64,000 nt of DNA from Eutreptiella sp. 'Long Island Sound 2002' (Eukaryota > Euglenozoa > Euglenophyceae > Eutreptiales > Eutreptiaceae), in NCBI GenBank assembly GCA_964036045.1, contig OZ038386.1, forward strand, positions 19,058,225-19,122,224, read 5' to 3'. The notes under the pieces were generated by a model. It saw nothing but the letters and a program-made list of their open reading frames with translations. It was not told the DNA's origin and did not search any database. Below are positions 21,901 to 33,900 of the stretch, piece after piece. A program made the position numbers and the translations under genes. How positions within the stretch are numbered: the first letter of the stretch is position 1; every line of letters begins with the position of its first letter.

Positions 21901-24900
21901 GAACGCCGTGCCCGCTTCGTCCCCCTGGACTCTAGTCGAGTCACCCGTAGTTGAGGTGCGTCCCGGGGCGTAGCCTGGGGGGGTAGCCTGGTGCACAAAG
22001 GGGCGGTTGGGGTGTTTTCCCCTCCCACGCCCTCCCTTCCCTGCAAGCGTTGCAGCAAGATGGATGGCTGTTTGCATCACCCCCTCCGGCACCAGCAAAA
22101 TACCAAGAAAGTGCTGGGGCGCAGTGCCAAGAAGTTCAGCTGCAAACACCCCCTCCAAGGTTTGTAGAGGTCTCTTCAGGTGAAGCATCGATGTCACCAT
22201 TGCAATAGCGGCCGCCAGTATGTGCCCCCTGCTGCGCGGAGAGCAGCAGGGGGGGGCGCAAATGTGCGAGCCAGCCACGACGCGCCCCCTGTTGCGAGGA
22301 GGACTCGGTACGTAGCACAGGAAGGGCGACCCCCTCCCCTGACTGGGGGGCACCGGCCCCCTCCCGGACACCGTCGCTTTCCTCTTCCAGCGCCAGTGCG
22401 AACCCGATTCCTCCGGTGTGGTGGGCATCGGGATGGCCCATGGAGACAGGCAGGTGGGTCGGCGGGGGGTGCGGGCAGTGCATACACCCTGGCCACTGCT
22501 GGCCACTACTGGCCACTGGCCCAAGCTCCAAGATGGAATTGCCATGACTTACGTCGGCTGCAGGCTCATGGACAATGTAAATGCGTTGTTGCGTGCATTA
22601 GAAAGACAGAAGGGGCATGCATCAAGATTGCACCCAGTGTTCTGTGTATCGATGTCCCTGTACGTAACCTCCCCCCCCCCGGCGTTATGTTAACAGCAAA
22701 TTTTGTTAATACCCCCAATTTTGTTAACACTTTTGTCACCCGAACAATGGACCCGCAATTCGTTAACACCCAGCCTGCAACTTCACACAACAGTGCATCA
22801 AGACATTCCAGAGAAACCTGTCACACCACAGCACATTAGTTTGCATTCCTGGGCTTGAAGAATGTGTTCAAAGACAGTTGCTTGGATGAGCAATGCGTTT
22901 TGAGCAAAGGTTGACCATCAGTTGACCAATTCCTTGCTGCTGCGGCTGCACTTGATCACTTGAACTGGCCATAAGGCACAGATGGACAAGGGAACAAAGA
23001 AGAAGAACTGCAGCACAGGAACACACATGCCCAACCCATGGATTTTATTAACGCCCCCAATTTTGTTAACAGTTCAATGCACCGAACAAAAGGCTCACGT
23101 TTTGTTAACATTAACATAATGTGCGCGGGGGGGAGTCGACGGTTGGTATGGTGGACGGTCGGGACAATGCGTGGAGGAGCAGAGCACCTGGGCCTCACGC
23201 ACACGGAGACACAGAGGCAGGTTATGGACGGCCCGTGGACAGAGGCACGTGGACAGCAAAAACAGTCCAAGAACGCTGGCAACAACCAGCACAACCTCAA
23301 TACGTCAACTACTGGGCGCCACTGACGCGCAAACGGCACACCATGCCACATCCAGCACAGCCCCGGCGCACCAACCACTGGGCTCCACGAACGCGGAAAC
23401 GACACCAGCAAGAGCAACGGCCGCAGCGGCCAACAGAAAGCAACAACCCGACGCAACATGCGAAGGGAAGAACGGGTCCAGGGCCCCGTAAAGAAGCAAC
23501 AACCAGACGGAATGTCACACAGGGGGTTTCCCTCAATGCGTCCCATGTCGGTTTCTGGGTGCATGCCTGGAGATTCAGATGCGCCAGCCTGTGTACCTCT
23601 GCATGAGTTATTGTACGCATCTCTGTAGGCATCGTAATCTATGTTTACAAATCCCTCTCCGTAGTTGTGATATCCCTGATCTCCCTCATGTCCTCGTGAC
23701 TGTGCCCATCTGCCCTCAGATGAAGCACAACAAGGAAGAAAAGGCAATGCAACGTTTGGAGGAAATTGATCCTCAAGCGGCTGTCCGGAAACGTCGGGAG
23801 AAGATGGAGAAAGACAGGTTTGTGCTGAGGATCGGGGATTGGATGAATCAGAGGAATGAAAAACAGTCCATTTTGGATCACGAAAAATTGCAGTCAGAGA
23901 CAAGGTAGAGCGCTGTTATTCAGTCACCACGTCAATATTGCAAGCGTCGGAAGGTAGAGGAACACATCAGGGATTTGGTTGAAACGCACGCGACACTGTG
24001 GTCTGAAGAAGAACATGCCAATGAGACACTCGGTGAATCCTGCAAACTCATCTGTGTCACTGGCGATTACCTGACGGCGCCCGCATGTTGGTGCTGGCGC
24101 TGGCGCTTGTGCTTGCTCTTACATTTTTTCTCATATGTTGTGTTCGTACCATTTCTGTATTTGTGCTGTTGCATGTGCTAATACCAGTGCCACTGCTGGT
24201 CCCAGTTCCGCGGGTGCGATTGCAAGTATTGATGTTGGTGTTGGTACCGGTGCTACTACGGCACTTGTATTGTTCAGGGCCCTGGAGCGTGCGACGCTGA
24301 AGCATAAGAACAGCGCCACGGCCCTCCGACGCAAAAGAGACATCCTGAAGTGGAACAAACAGGCCCGCGAAGATATGCACGAGGCAGAAGTCATAGGCAT
24401 GTTTCAGAGGGGCTGGGGGCGCTGCGGTTTGTGGTGCCATGCAGGAGGCCGAAGCCAGAATTAGGCAGACGTAACAACACCGGACCTCAGAATTCAGTAG
24501 GAGCGGCCACCGAAGGCTGCGAAACTGATACAGTCGCGGTATAGAGCAGCGGTACAGTGGCGGCGTGGTGTCGCCGTCAAGAAAGCCCGGCGCGGGCATT
24601 ACATTTTGGTGCAGTAGGCCCCCTCAATTTGCACCATCGGGCGCCCAATGCGCACGTCCGCGCGTCAGGCTTTGTGCACTGCACGTCCACTGCACGTCTC
24701 CACAAGTGCAGTTGAGGCACAACACGCCCTCACAGCTCTTGAGGCCTGAGGTCCAGTGGGTGCAGGAGTGTATGTGTGGGGGGGGGGGGGGGGTTGGCAG
24801 GGGGCTTCACCCATCTGCCCTGGCAGGGTCCTTAACTCCCCTTTGAACGGTGTTTGTCACGGTTGCAGCGGAAAGACTGACACAGAAATTCAGTGAGAAA

Positions 24901-27900
24901 ATGGATGCGGCGTTTGAGGAGGAGTCTGAAGAGTCCGACGACGACGAGGCGGAGGCGAAGACGGACGATGTCATGACGCAGGAAGGTGTGCGGGCAGGGC
25001 GCAGGCGGCCGCGCTGGGCGAATAATTTGGGGTGCAGTGATTCGGAGCAGGGCTGTCCTTCATCGACAGGATTCTTCTGTTTTAATCGACTAGGAACAGC
25101 CCTTAAGGACTCTCCCCCAGACCAGCGGTGACTAGCCAGCCCCCGGCGGTTAATTTGCAACTGTATGCCGTCGCCGGCCAACCTTTGTCGGTTCACCACC
25201 AACTGTCGCATTTAAGCAGCAACTGATGTCAGTGACCGGCCGAGTGCCGTTGGCGATGGACAACGCGGGAATTGGGGTGGTGCGCAATTCATCAATGCAG
25301 CAAGTTGTCGGTTTGCCGGTAATAAGCGTTCACCAGCATCCCTTTCCCAACGGCTCTTCAGCAGGATGCAACTGCATGTGGAGTTCAGCAATACACCGCT
25401 TCATCTAATGTCGCTTTGATGTAAGCTCAGGAGTACACGGCTCCTTATCCTCCGCAGCACGCCATGCCACAGGGTTTCAGAAAATTGAAAGTGCCGCATG
25501 CGACGTGCATGCGTCAACGCTGCGCGCCTGTTCTGGTAAGGCTGCAGACGTCTGACTGCGGAGCTGTGCATCTGCATGCGTGCGCGCGTGCGCGCGTGCG
25601 TGCAGGGAGAGCATCATGTTGGCCCTTTCCCCAAGCCATTCGTGTATGTGTGCGTATCGCAGAGGTCAAGCAACGATCGACCGCCTCGTCCATCATCCAA
25701 GCGCTCCGCAATGACGTGGCCGTCAACTCCCCTGCGAACATCAGCACCGGGGTATGCCCTTTGTCTGGCCTGTCCTAACCGGAAGACGAAGGCCTGTGGC
25801 ACGCAAAGTAACGCACCGCCGTGAGGTCATTCAACCCCCGCCCCCCTTTCGAGGAAAAGCAAGGGGGCGTGGGGCGCGTGGAGGTGGCTTGGCGCCAAAG
25901 GCGTGTATGCTCAACATTTCCCGCATACCCCTTCCCCAAGGCAAGAGGCACTCAGGCCCTGTCGTTCGGGCTGCCTCCGCACGGACCGCACACAGTCTGG
26001 CCGCACGCGGCTGCGGCCAAGGTGAAGCCCCCCACGGGGCCTTGGTGCACCGTTCCAACGCTCCGCTGCCCATCAGATATAGTGGAGAGCACCCTCCAAA
26101 ACGTCACAGTGTGGGACTGCCTGGATGTGAACCCTGTGAGCGCTGGCAGGGGAGTGGACGCAAGGGGGGCAGAATGCTTCAATGGTGAGCAGCAGGAAGG
26201 CAATGCATCATCAAGGCCCACGCAGCCATGTCTACGGAGGTGCGAAGTTAAAGTCACGAACGAAAAGTGGCAGTCACGGAAACAACGGCTCCTGCTGTTG
26301 TGACGAGGGCGTTGTTCTCGCGAAGGGGTATGTGGACAGTACGAAAAGTGGGTGCTCGGGGGCGAAATGAATGCGAGGCCTCCGAGTGACCGAGGGCAAA
26401 CGGCGCGATACGAGGCTCAAGGATTTCTTGGCGCGCCTCCTCAACGGTTTGGATGATGTTTCCTCAAAGATGGCGAAGAAAAGGGACCGGGCGCCGGACT
26501 GGGGGTAGCAGCCTCAAGGGACGGAAGGTTTGTGTCACAGTGACAGAAGTCGTGTAGGTCAGAGTATCTTTTGGGGGGGGAACTGGCTCGAAGTGTGCAA
26601 CGCCGAGTACGCAAGACACTTCTTGGAAAGCGGGCATGCGACTCATATGATACACTGGATCCTCAGCAAGACCGGGGCGCTAAGGCGCTGACACATAGCT
26701 CATATGGTGCACGTAAGTCATGTCAGTCAAAGTGCAATTGAAGAGCGAATTACTGGTGGATATTTGACTCAAAATGTGGCAGCTGTGTTTTGGGTGGCAG
26801 TGTAGTTTGATGAATGCACAACGTCAGTTACAGCCCCCCCCCCCCCCCAACACACACGTACAATTTCCCAGAACTGACATCACCCAACAAGCAGATGATT
26901 TCACAGATATGAGACTGGACACCACTTGTGCTACACCAAGGTAGCCTACCATGAGGAACAGCAGATTTGCCAATGAGGGAACGCTAGGCATCGCCGGATG
27001 CCTTCGCTCGTGCATTGGTGCATCTGCTGGAATGCCCAATTTTGTTGGCACTCATGGTGAATGGTGAATGGGATCCCCCCCCCCCCCACTTGTGGATATT
27101 CACAAGGCTCAGAATGAGCAGGGAATGCACAAATGCCCCCACAAACGGGAAAACGTTGAACCCCCCCCCCCGCCCTTCGGACCTCCCTGCTCCCGCCGCA
27201 GGGGTTGGGGCCCAGAACTCAAGTGAACTACCCCCCCAATGGTCAAAACTTCACCTTGCCAGCTTTCATGGATCACTGCCCCACACAATAATGAGCACGA
27301 GGAGGGCAGGCTCCCAAAGTGACGGTGCCAGAATCCCCCCGCAAACAGTGGCAAGGAGCGTACCGCAGTTTACTCCCCACCGTGAGAGGACGGGACGGGC
27401 ACCGGGTATGTGGGGCATACAGGACCGTGCACTGCGCAATGGGCCCTCCGGAACAGTGAATGGCGCGCTGTCTGGGACCATGCGTCAGTGGAGCATGCCT
27501 CGGTGGCCGATCGGAGGTCGCGTGAACTGCCCTGTGCAGGTGGCGTCATTGCCGTTCATGAAGAGGGCGTACCAGAAGCAAAAGGAGGAGCTGTTGGCGG
27601 AGATTGATCAATTGGAGAAGGTTGTGTGCATTTTCCCCGTTTTTGTTGAAGAGAGGGGTTGATATCCTTGAGGCACAGGAAGGCAGTGCAAGTTCGATGC
27701 CAAGTGAGTTGCCTCGTTTCCGGTGAACATGCGACGGCGGAGGGATGCGGCATTATGGTGTTGAACATACTCCCATCCCATCCCCAGGGAGATGTATTTT
27801 TTGCCCCCCCCCCCCCCCCCACCCCCATGGGCGAGATCGATGCAAGGCACCTGTCGCCAAAACCGCACAATCCACAATCATCATTTTCGGTGCAATGTCG

Positions 27901-30900
27901 TCGCTTGTTGTGCTCCATCTCGGGACTCTTGGCATCTGGAACGTGTGCTTTACCTGTAAGGCGTACATTGAAGCGCCCTCTGTGCCCACACGGGTGGCCG
28001 ACCCGTCGGCTCGTCGCAAGCGGCCCTGCGCGGGGCTCGGAGAGGGAAGCCAGCCACCACAGCCCCAGCCAGAGGCTGGCGCAGTGACGCTTGGACACAC
28101 ACTTTCGAAGGGAGGGAGGGGGCGTTCGAGCCCCTGAAAGCAGGAGTAGAGCGGGGCTGATTGGGACAGGGGCTCCGGTGACCGAAGGCGGGGGTTTTTT
28201 TTACCCAGAAAACCGAAAGCGCTTCTTTTGCTGAGGAACCTGCTGCCCATTTGGCGGAGTGACCCCGATATAGCAGCCCTTGGGGGTATGGAAAGGGGGG
28301 CGAGGGTTACGTTTGCAGAATGTTGGTGCAGCAGCGATGCTGCGCATTTGGTTTGTGTGGCAGCTCTGCTGGCGATGGACCACTGTAACTTTGGAGGCGC
28401 AGTCACCGTTGCGCAGGGGTTCAGGAAGAATGCCTCGTTGCTTGGACCGCTGGGGGTGCACGGCCAACTGGAGTGCTTGGCATCGGGGGTTGTTTACCCC
28501 CCCCCCCCCCACCCGCCGCCGTTTAAGGTCCCCCTCGAAGTGCCGGAATTTGCTTTTTTGACACATAATTGGGACGCGGGTTCATGCATCACATCTCTGA
28601 CGGCGGTGTGGTCTGGTTTTTGCCCTCGAACCCTCACGCACGTACTCTGATTAAACAAGTTTTCGCTGTCGCTATGGCAGCCACGGGTGACATCCATCAG
28701 CAAGCAACAGGAAGGTCCTTGGCATGCTGCTGGTGCATTCCTAACTTCCCATATTACTACCCACCCTTCCCTCTAAAGCCACCCGCCGCACTCTACGGTC
28801 TATGCTCTACTGTTTCCCCAGTACCACAGTGTTGCAAAAGGAACCAACCCTTTCCCCCCTTCAAGTCGCCCCCTTCCCCCCCCGAACCCCAGGCACCCTC
28901 CCCACCCTTCGTTATTTTGGGAGAGGGGTCACGCGTGAAACTGCAGCTGTCCATTAGCAAGGATCACCTTCGTGCGCTTGCCACCGTTGCACACTGTCAG
29001 GCGCGTCGCCGATTCATTTGCTGAGGTGGTCCTTTGACAGGCAGAAAGGTGGTGCTCTTGTGTTGGAAGGCCTGGCGCTCACTCCGACGCATCATCGCTC
29101 TAACAGGACGTGAATGCAGCGGAGAAGGGCGCCGTAGACGCGGCCACATTGCAAGACGAACTGAAGTCCAAGACTCTGGGGAAAACCGCGGTATGTCCCT
29201 TCGCACTCTTCGCCCCCTGTGGCCTATCAAGCCTCCAGCCTCTACGGCAGTCCACAAACGCCCGGCAACCCCCATTCGTCTGCGCCCCATACCCCCCACC
29301 GCTCCACTGCCTCGGCCCCTCTACGCTTCGGTGCCTTCCATGTCTGAGCCGACCCGGGGGGTGCACCGACCCTTCCTCCCGCAACCCCCCCTTCCGGTGA
29401 CCAGGCACCAGTACAAAACCTCTCGGGATGGTGGCCTGCCAACGGGCCTGAGTTGCATTGCCTGAACAGGTGCGGGCCACTGTCTTGAGGCTGGAACAGG
29501 CGCGGGCCGCTGCCTCGGCGCCAGAAGGATCTGAGCAGACGCCCGGCGTCTCCTCATGACGGCCGCTGCTTGCAGTAGTTCCCGCTGGCGTGGGCTCAGG
29601 ACCAGCCTGCAGCAGTACGCGCATGCAGCAATACCTGCGTGCAGCAAGCTGGGTCTGCACTGGCGTCTACCCGCAGTGGGTACTGCCTTCACCGGCCCCC
29701 ATCAGCCACCTACGGCGGCTCCCACAGTAGCGAGACGGACAATTCAGCACTTCACAGGCCGTGTCACTGTCGTGCCCACGACAGCACCAGCCCACTGCTC
29801 CGGCCCGACGCGCACCGGCGGCTTTGCCTCCTTGCAGCCGACAGTACAGGGCCCCGGTCAGCCTCCCCTGGGGCCGCCGCACGCGTCAGACGCCGGCAGG
29901 GCAACTGCTGCAGGAGAAGCCGTGACTGGCCCTGGCATCAACGGGAGGACTCAGGGCGTGCGTTTGTTGCCATACAGAACCACAACTGGATAAGAACCTC
30001 CCGTATGTGTACCCTCCGGCTACACAAAGGCACAAATGTTGGAGGTTTGCGTTGTGTATTTTGGGTACAAGAAGCACCTCAGTCCACCCCCCTTGCTCCT
30101 ACACATTCTGCTGTGTGCACTCTGCAGAGGTGGTGGTTCGAGGAGCAAGGCTCTTCGGATTTGGTGGGCCTGTGGATTGCAGAGCCACACAGATGCATGA
30201 TGCGTCGGAGATTGTGTACAACCAAATTTGATCTGATCCAATCCAATCTGATCTTAGAGCGCATGGTACCTTCATCCATGCTCCAAATCATGGCGAGCAC
30301 TGTAGAATCCCAAAACAGCATTTCAATGCAAGTCACCATCCCTCAACCCCCCCCCCCCCCCTTGTTGCCACGCTGAAAAAGCCTTGCATCATTAAGGTTG
30401 AGTGAAAAGAAGCGTTGGCGTGGTGCATAATATCTGTGTGCATGATATCCACCCGAGCCAACACAGCAGGTCTTACTCACGAGGAACTAAGAAAGCTAGT
30501 AGCATTTGCTTACCTGCAGAACAATAAAGCGAAGCCGCACAGGGCAGAGTGTGTTCGGAAGTGGCATGAGTGTATACCCATTGGGGGAGGTTTCATCTCA
30601 ATGTGCTGACTCACATTCTGTATGGTGTGCATGTGCGGCATATAAGATTTTTGGGGGCGGATTGGAATTTTGACACACATGGGCCCCCATCCCCCCTTCC
30701 AAGTACCCCCCCCCCCCCTAGTTTGGACGTGCCAGACACACTGAAAAAGGAATTTTGCAAATCTGAGACAGTGGGAAGGCTATGTGAAGCCTACACGTCG
30801 GCTGGTTTAGGGTTTTCAGTGCTGCAGATTGCAGGCAGCTTATTGACACACATATCCCCACGTGTGCGCACATGTGCCCCATGTATGCACACATGTACCT

Positions 30901-33900
30901 CCATGTGCATACACACATGCCTCCCTATGGGAAAAAACGCCTTCATTACGGCTTCCTTGCCCGCTTTGCCCCCCTGGAGACGCTTCTTTGCTTGCTGCGC
31001 TCACTCGAGGTAGATGCAAGCTGCAGCGCAAACAGCTGCAAACATCATACCCCTGTATGCACACATTGTCCTAACCAATTGCACATTGCCTCCCCCAACA
31101 CATGTATGGACACACAAGCGCACACACCTTGTGTTGCCATAATCATCATCCTATGCCCAAATGTATTCCCATGTGTGTGAATATTGGCGGCCTTTGCCTG
31201 TGACGTTCACCTGTTGAAGTCGCAGCCAGCTCGAGCAAGCGCAGCAAGCGAGGAACCATCTCGAGCGCGCAAAGCGACATAGAAAGCCCCAATAAAGGCA
31301 GTGGTGCACGCCTGGAAGCACCCCCCTACTTTGGACCTGCCAAACACACTGAAAAAGGAATTTTGCAAATCCAAGACAGTGGGAAGGCTGTGCAAGGCCA
31401 ACAAGTTGGCCAATTCAGGGCTTTCAGTGCTGCAGGTTGCAGGCTGCATGATGCAGCTTATTGACACACATATCCCCACGTTTTGCCACATGTGCCCCAT
31501 GTATGCACACATATCCCCATGTATGCCCCATGTATGCATACATATGCACCCATGTGTGCTCCTATGGGGGGATACTTGTAAGGGGGGATGGGGCCCCATG
31601 TGTGTCAAAATTCCAATGCGCCCCCCAATATCGCATATGCCGCATATACATGTAGGAATGACATTTTGACATTTGGCACTATTTGGGAGGACAGCTGCCT
31701 ATGAAGGTCCTGGACGCTCTTGCAAATGGATAGTCAGATTATTTGGGAGGAGGAAATCCCATACTGAATAGATACGTGTGCAGCAGCAATGGTGCCATGC
31801 TGGAATGGTAAGACGTATCATGGAAGTCATGTGAGTAAGGTGAAGCTGTATCGCAGATGCAAATGGTATAGGTTCAAGTGTATGCTGCTGGAAAGCAACA
31901 AAGTCCATGAGCCAGGTGCTCAGCTGCAGAAGAAGGGCTGAGGGCATTTGCAGAGCTTTAGCCACTTACATCCGACTGGAATTTCAGACTGGGCTCACGT
32001 CTCCAGAGCTCCCACAATCTACATGTCACTTCAAAAATTGATCACTAATATTTTACTGCGTGCCCCGTACCCAGCCCCCCCCCCCCCTTGCGCAAGCACT
32101 GCCTTGTCTAAGCACGGGGACCCGTCTGACCGTCGTTTTCCTGACTTTCGTGCTTGCGCAAGGGGGAGGGGCGGTACAGACAGCTGGTATGCTGCACATA
32201 TGGCTGCAGAATCATGCCTTTTGGCGACAGACAGCACAGAGTTTGCCACTAGCCTTAGTAATGGGAGATAGACAACTTCTAGGACACAGATATTAGCTGC
32301 CTGGAAGACCTTGAGCAGCAGGCTGTGTGTGTGTGTGTGTATGTGTGGCCCACGGTGATTGGTGGTATCACGAGATACCGCCCACACGATATGGGTGTCT
32401 GGTGTATGACGCAGTGCTCATTTCCGGGGGTGTGGTGGCACATGACCGGGACGGTGCCTCAAGGAGCTGCATCGTGGCAAGGACTATACGGGCCCTAATG
32501 ACCGAAAGAGGGCGACTCTTTTTACGAAGTTTGTGTGACCTGTACTTTGGATGATGTGTTTTGTCTAGCTTCCATCCTAAAGAGCTGCAGGACTCACAGG
32601 CACCACCTGTGCCCCAGCTGCACTACCCGGAGCGTCCTGCTATGCTACGCCAGGCACCGCCCTACGCCCCACACTTCCCGGCCCCACCGCATTGCCCAAA
32701 GAAGTGCCCCACAACGCTGCGCTCAAGGCGTGCCCTGCTTTCACATAATTGCAGGTGCTGGAAGTGAGCGACAGCGAAGAAAGTGAGCATGATGAATATG
32801 GGTTTCTCACACAAAAGGCCATCCAAAAGCGTGAGCAGCAGCGGAAGAAGGAAGCAAAGAAACAGCTCAACCAACTGTGGGAGAATGATGCAAAAGAGAG
32901 GAAGGAGAAGGAGCAGCAGGAAACCGCAAAACAGCAACGGAAGAAGGACGAAGCCAAGACTAAGAAGGTGTGGCCTGAGGGCAGTGCAGGGGAGCAGGCT
33001 GGATTTTCTTGACGGGGTATCTGCTCGCTTCAACCCTCATGGGTTGCATGTGTGTGTGTGTGTGTGCGCACGCGCGAGCGTGCAGGTGGCTGTGCATGCG
33101 CGTGTGCCGAAGGCGCTGTTACCCGAAGGCGTAGGCCGGGATGCCGTACCCAGGGGAAGGTACATGGGTGTGTGCGCGTTTGTGTGCGTGTGTGCGCGCG
33201 CGTGCGTGTCTGCATATGTGCAGATGCGTGTACGTGGTTGTGCGTGTGGGTGGCTGTACCCAGCAAATCATATATCCGGCAGTTGGTTCTGCTGCGGGGC
33301 CCGCCCAGGGCTGTCCCGATCGCCGACGGATGTTACAGCTTCGGCGCTGCCTTTGGTGGTTGCCCTGACCTGACCTGACCCATGACCTGCGAGGGTGCGG
33401 TCTGCGCACGCCGCACCACCGCCCATGCACACACCCGAGTGCCCTCTGGCGGGTGGTGTCGCGGCGGGACCTGACAAGGGCGTGTCTAATCGTCGGCTGC
33501 ACTCCCCTCACAAGCGTGAGGCCCACCGAGACACTTGCTTGGGCTGACAAAAACATGGATCGGTCTTTGTGCCTAACATGTAAAACATAGCAGCAATGAA
33601 ATGCCTACAAAAAGTAGATATTCAGAAAGTGTGTTGCGAATCTGATGCATTGATTGTCAGCACTTGCGGAACTGGAGTGCAACCGCTCCGCTGCGCCAGT
33701 GATTCGTGTGGCGATGTGACATGGGACGCCTGTCCATGCCTTGATAGCCTTTGTTCTGGCGCTCAGGAGGGGAAGAAGGCCGAGAAAGCAGAGGCCGCCA
33801 AGTGCGCCAGTGGAGACACCAAATCCGCCGCTGCGGCTGCTGATCCGAAGCCCGCGGTACGTCGCACTGCAAGGGGTAGGGGAACGAAGATCTCTAGATG

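Larger units (their letters stand above)
21340..23719 (+). other. UTP14 intron 7 (2380 bp)
   Basis: Donor GTATTG, acceptor TGCCCTCAG. Contents: the 24-bp minisatellite (21499-21748), a hairpin near 22228-22256 (CCCCTGCTG facing CAGCAGGGG), two related GTTAAC-rich segments (22690-22765 and 23040-23115), a C-run near 22670, and the second copy of the 100-bp dispersed repeat. Long open frames here (21393-21935, 21763-22545 minus) are repeat- or GC-driven. Confidence 0.7.
29191..32754 (+). other. UTP14 intron 13 (3564 bp), largest
   Basis: Donor GTATGTCC, acceptor ATAATTGCAG. It contains the second copy of the dispersed repeat (29690-29910), a C-run near 30348, the 1-kb inverted-repeat element (30631-31651) and a short GT run (about 32324-32341). 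The flanking exons are phase 0 on both sides, so an undetected exon of a multiple of three bases cannot be ruled out. Confidence 0.65.

Noticed and set aside
21393-21935. Repeat-protein-like frames and possible CRISPR-like array
   Set aside because: The 24-bp units are contiguous with no unique spacers, so it is not a CRISPR. The open frames follow from a stop-free unit divisible by three, inside a UTP14 intron.
26060-26303. Candidate extra UTP14 exon (frame with STLQNVTVWDCL)
   Set aside because: Acceptor phase does not match the phase-0 exons on either side, and the family reads straight from exon 11 into LPFMKRA of exon 12.
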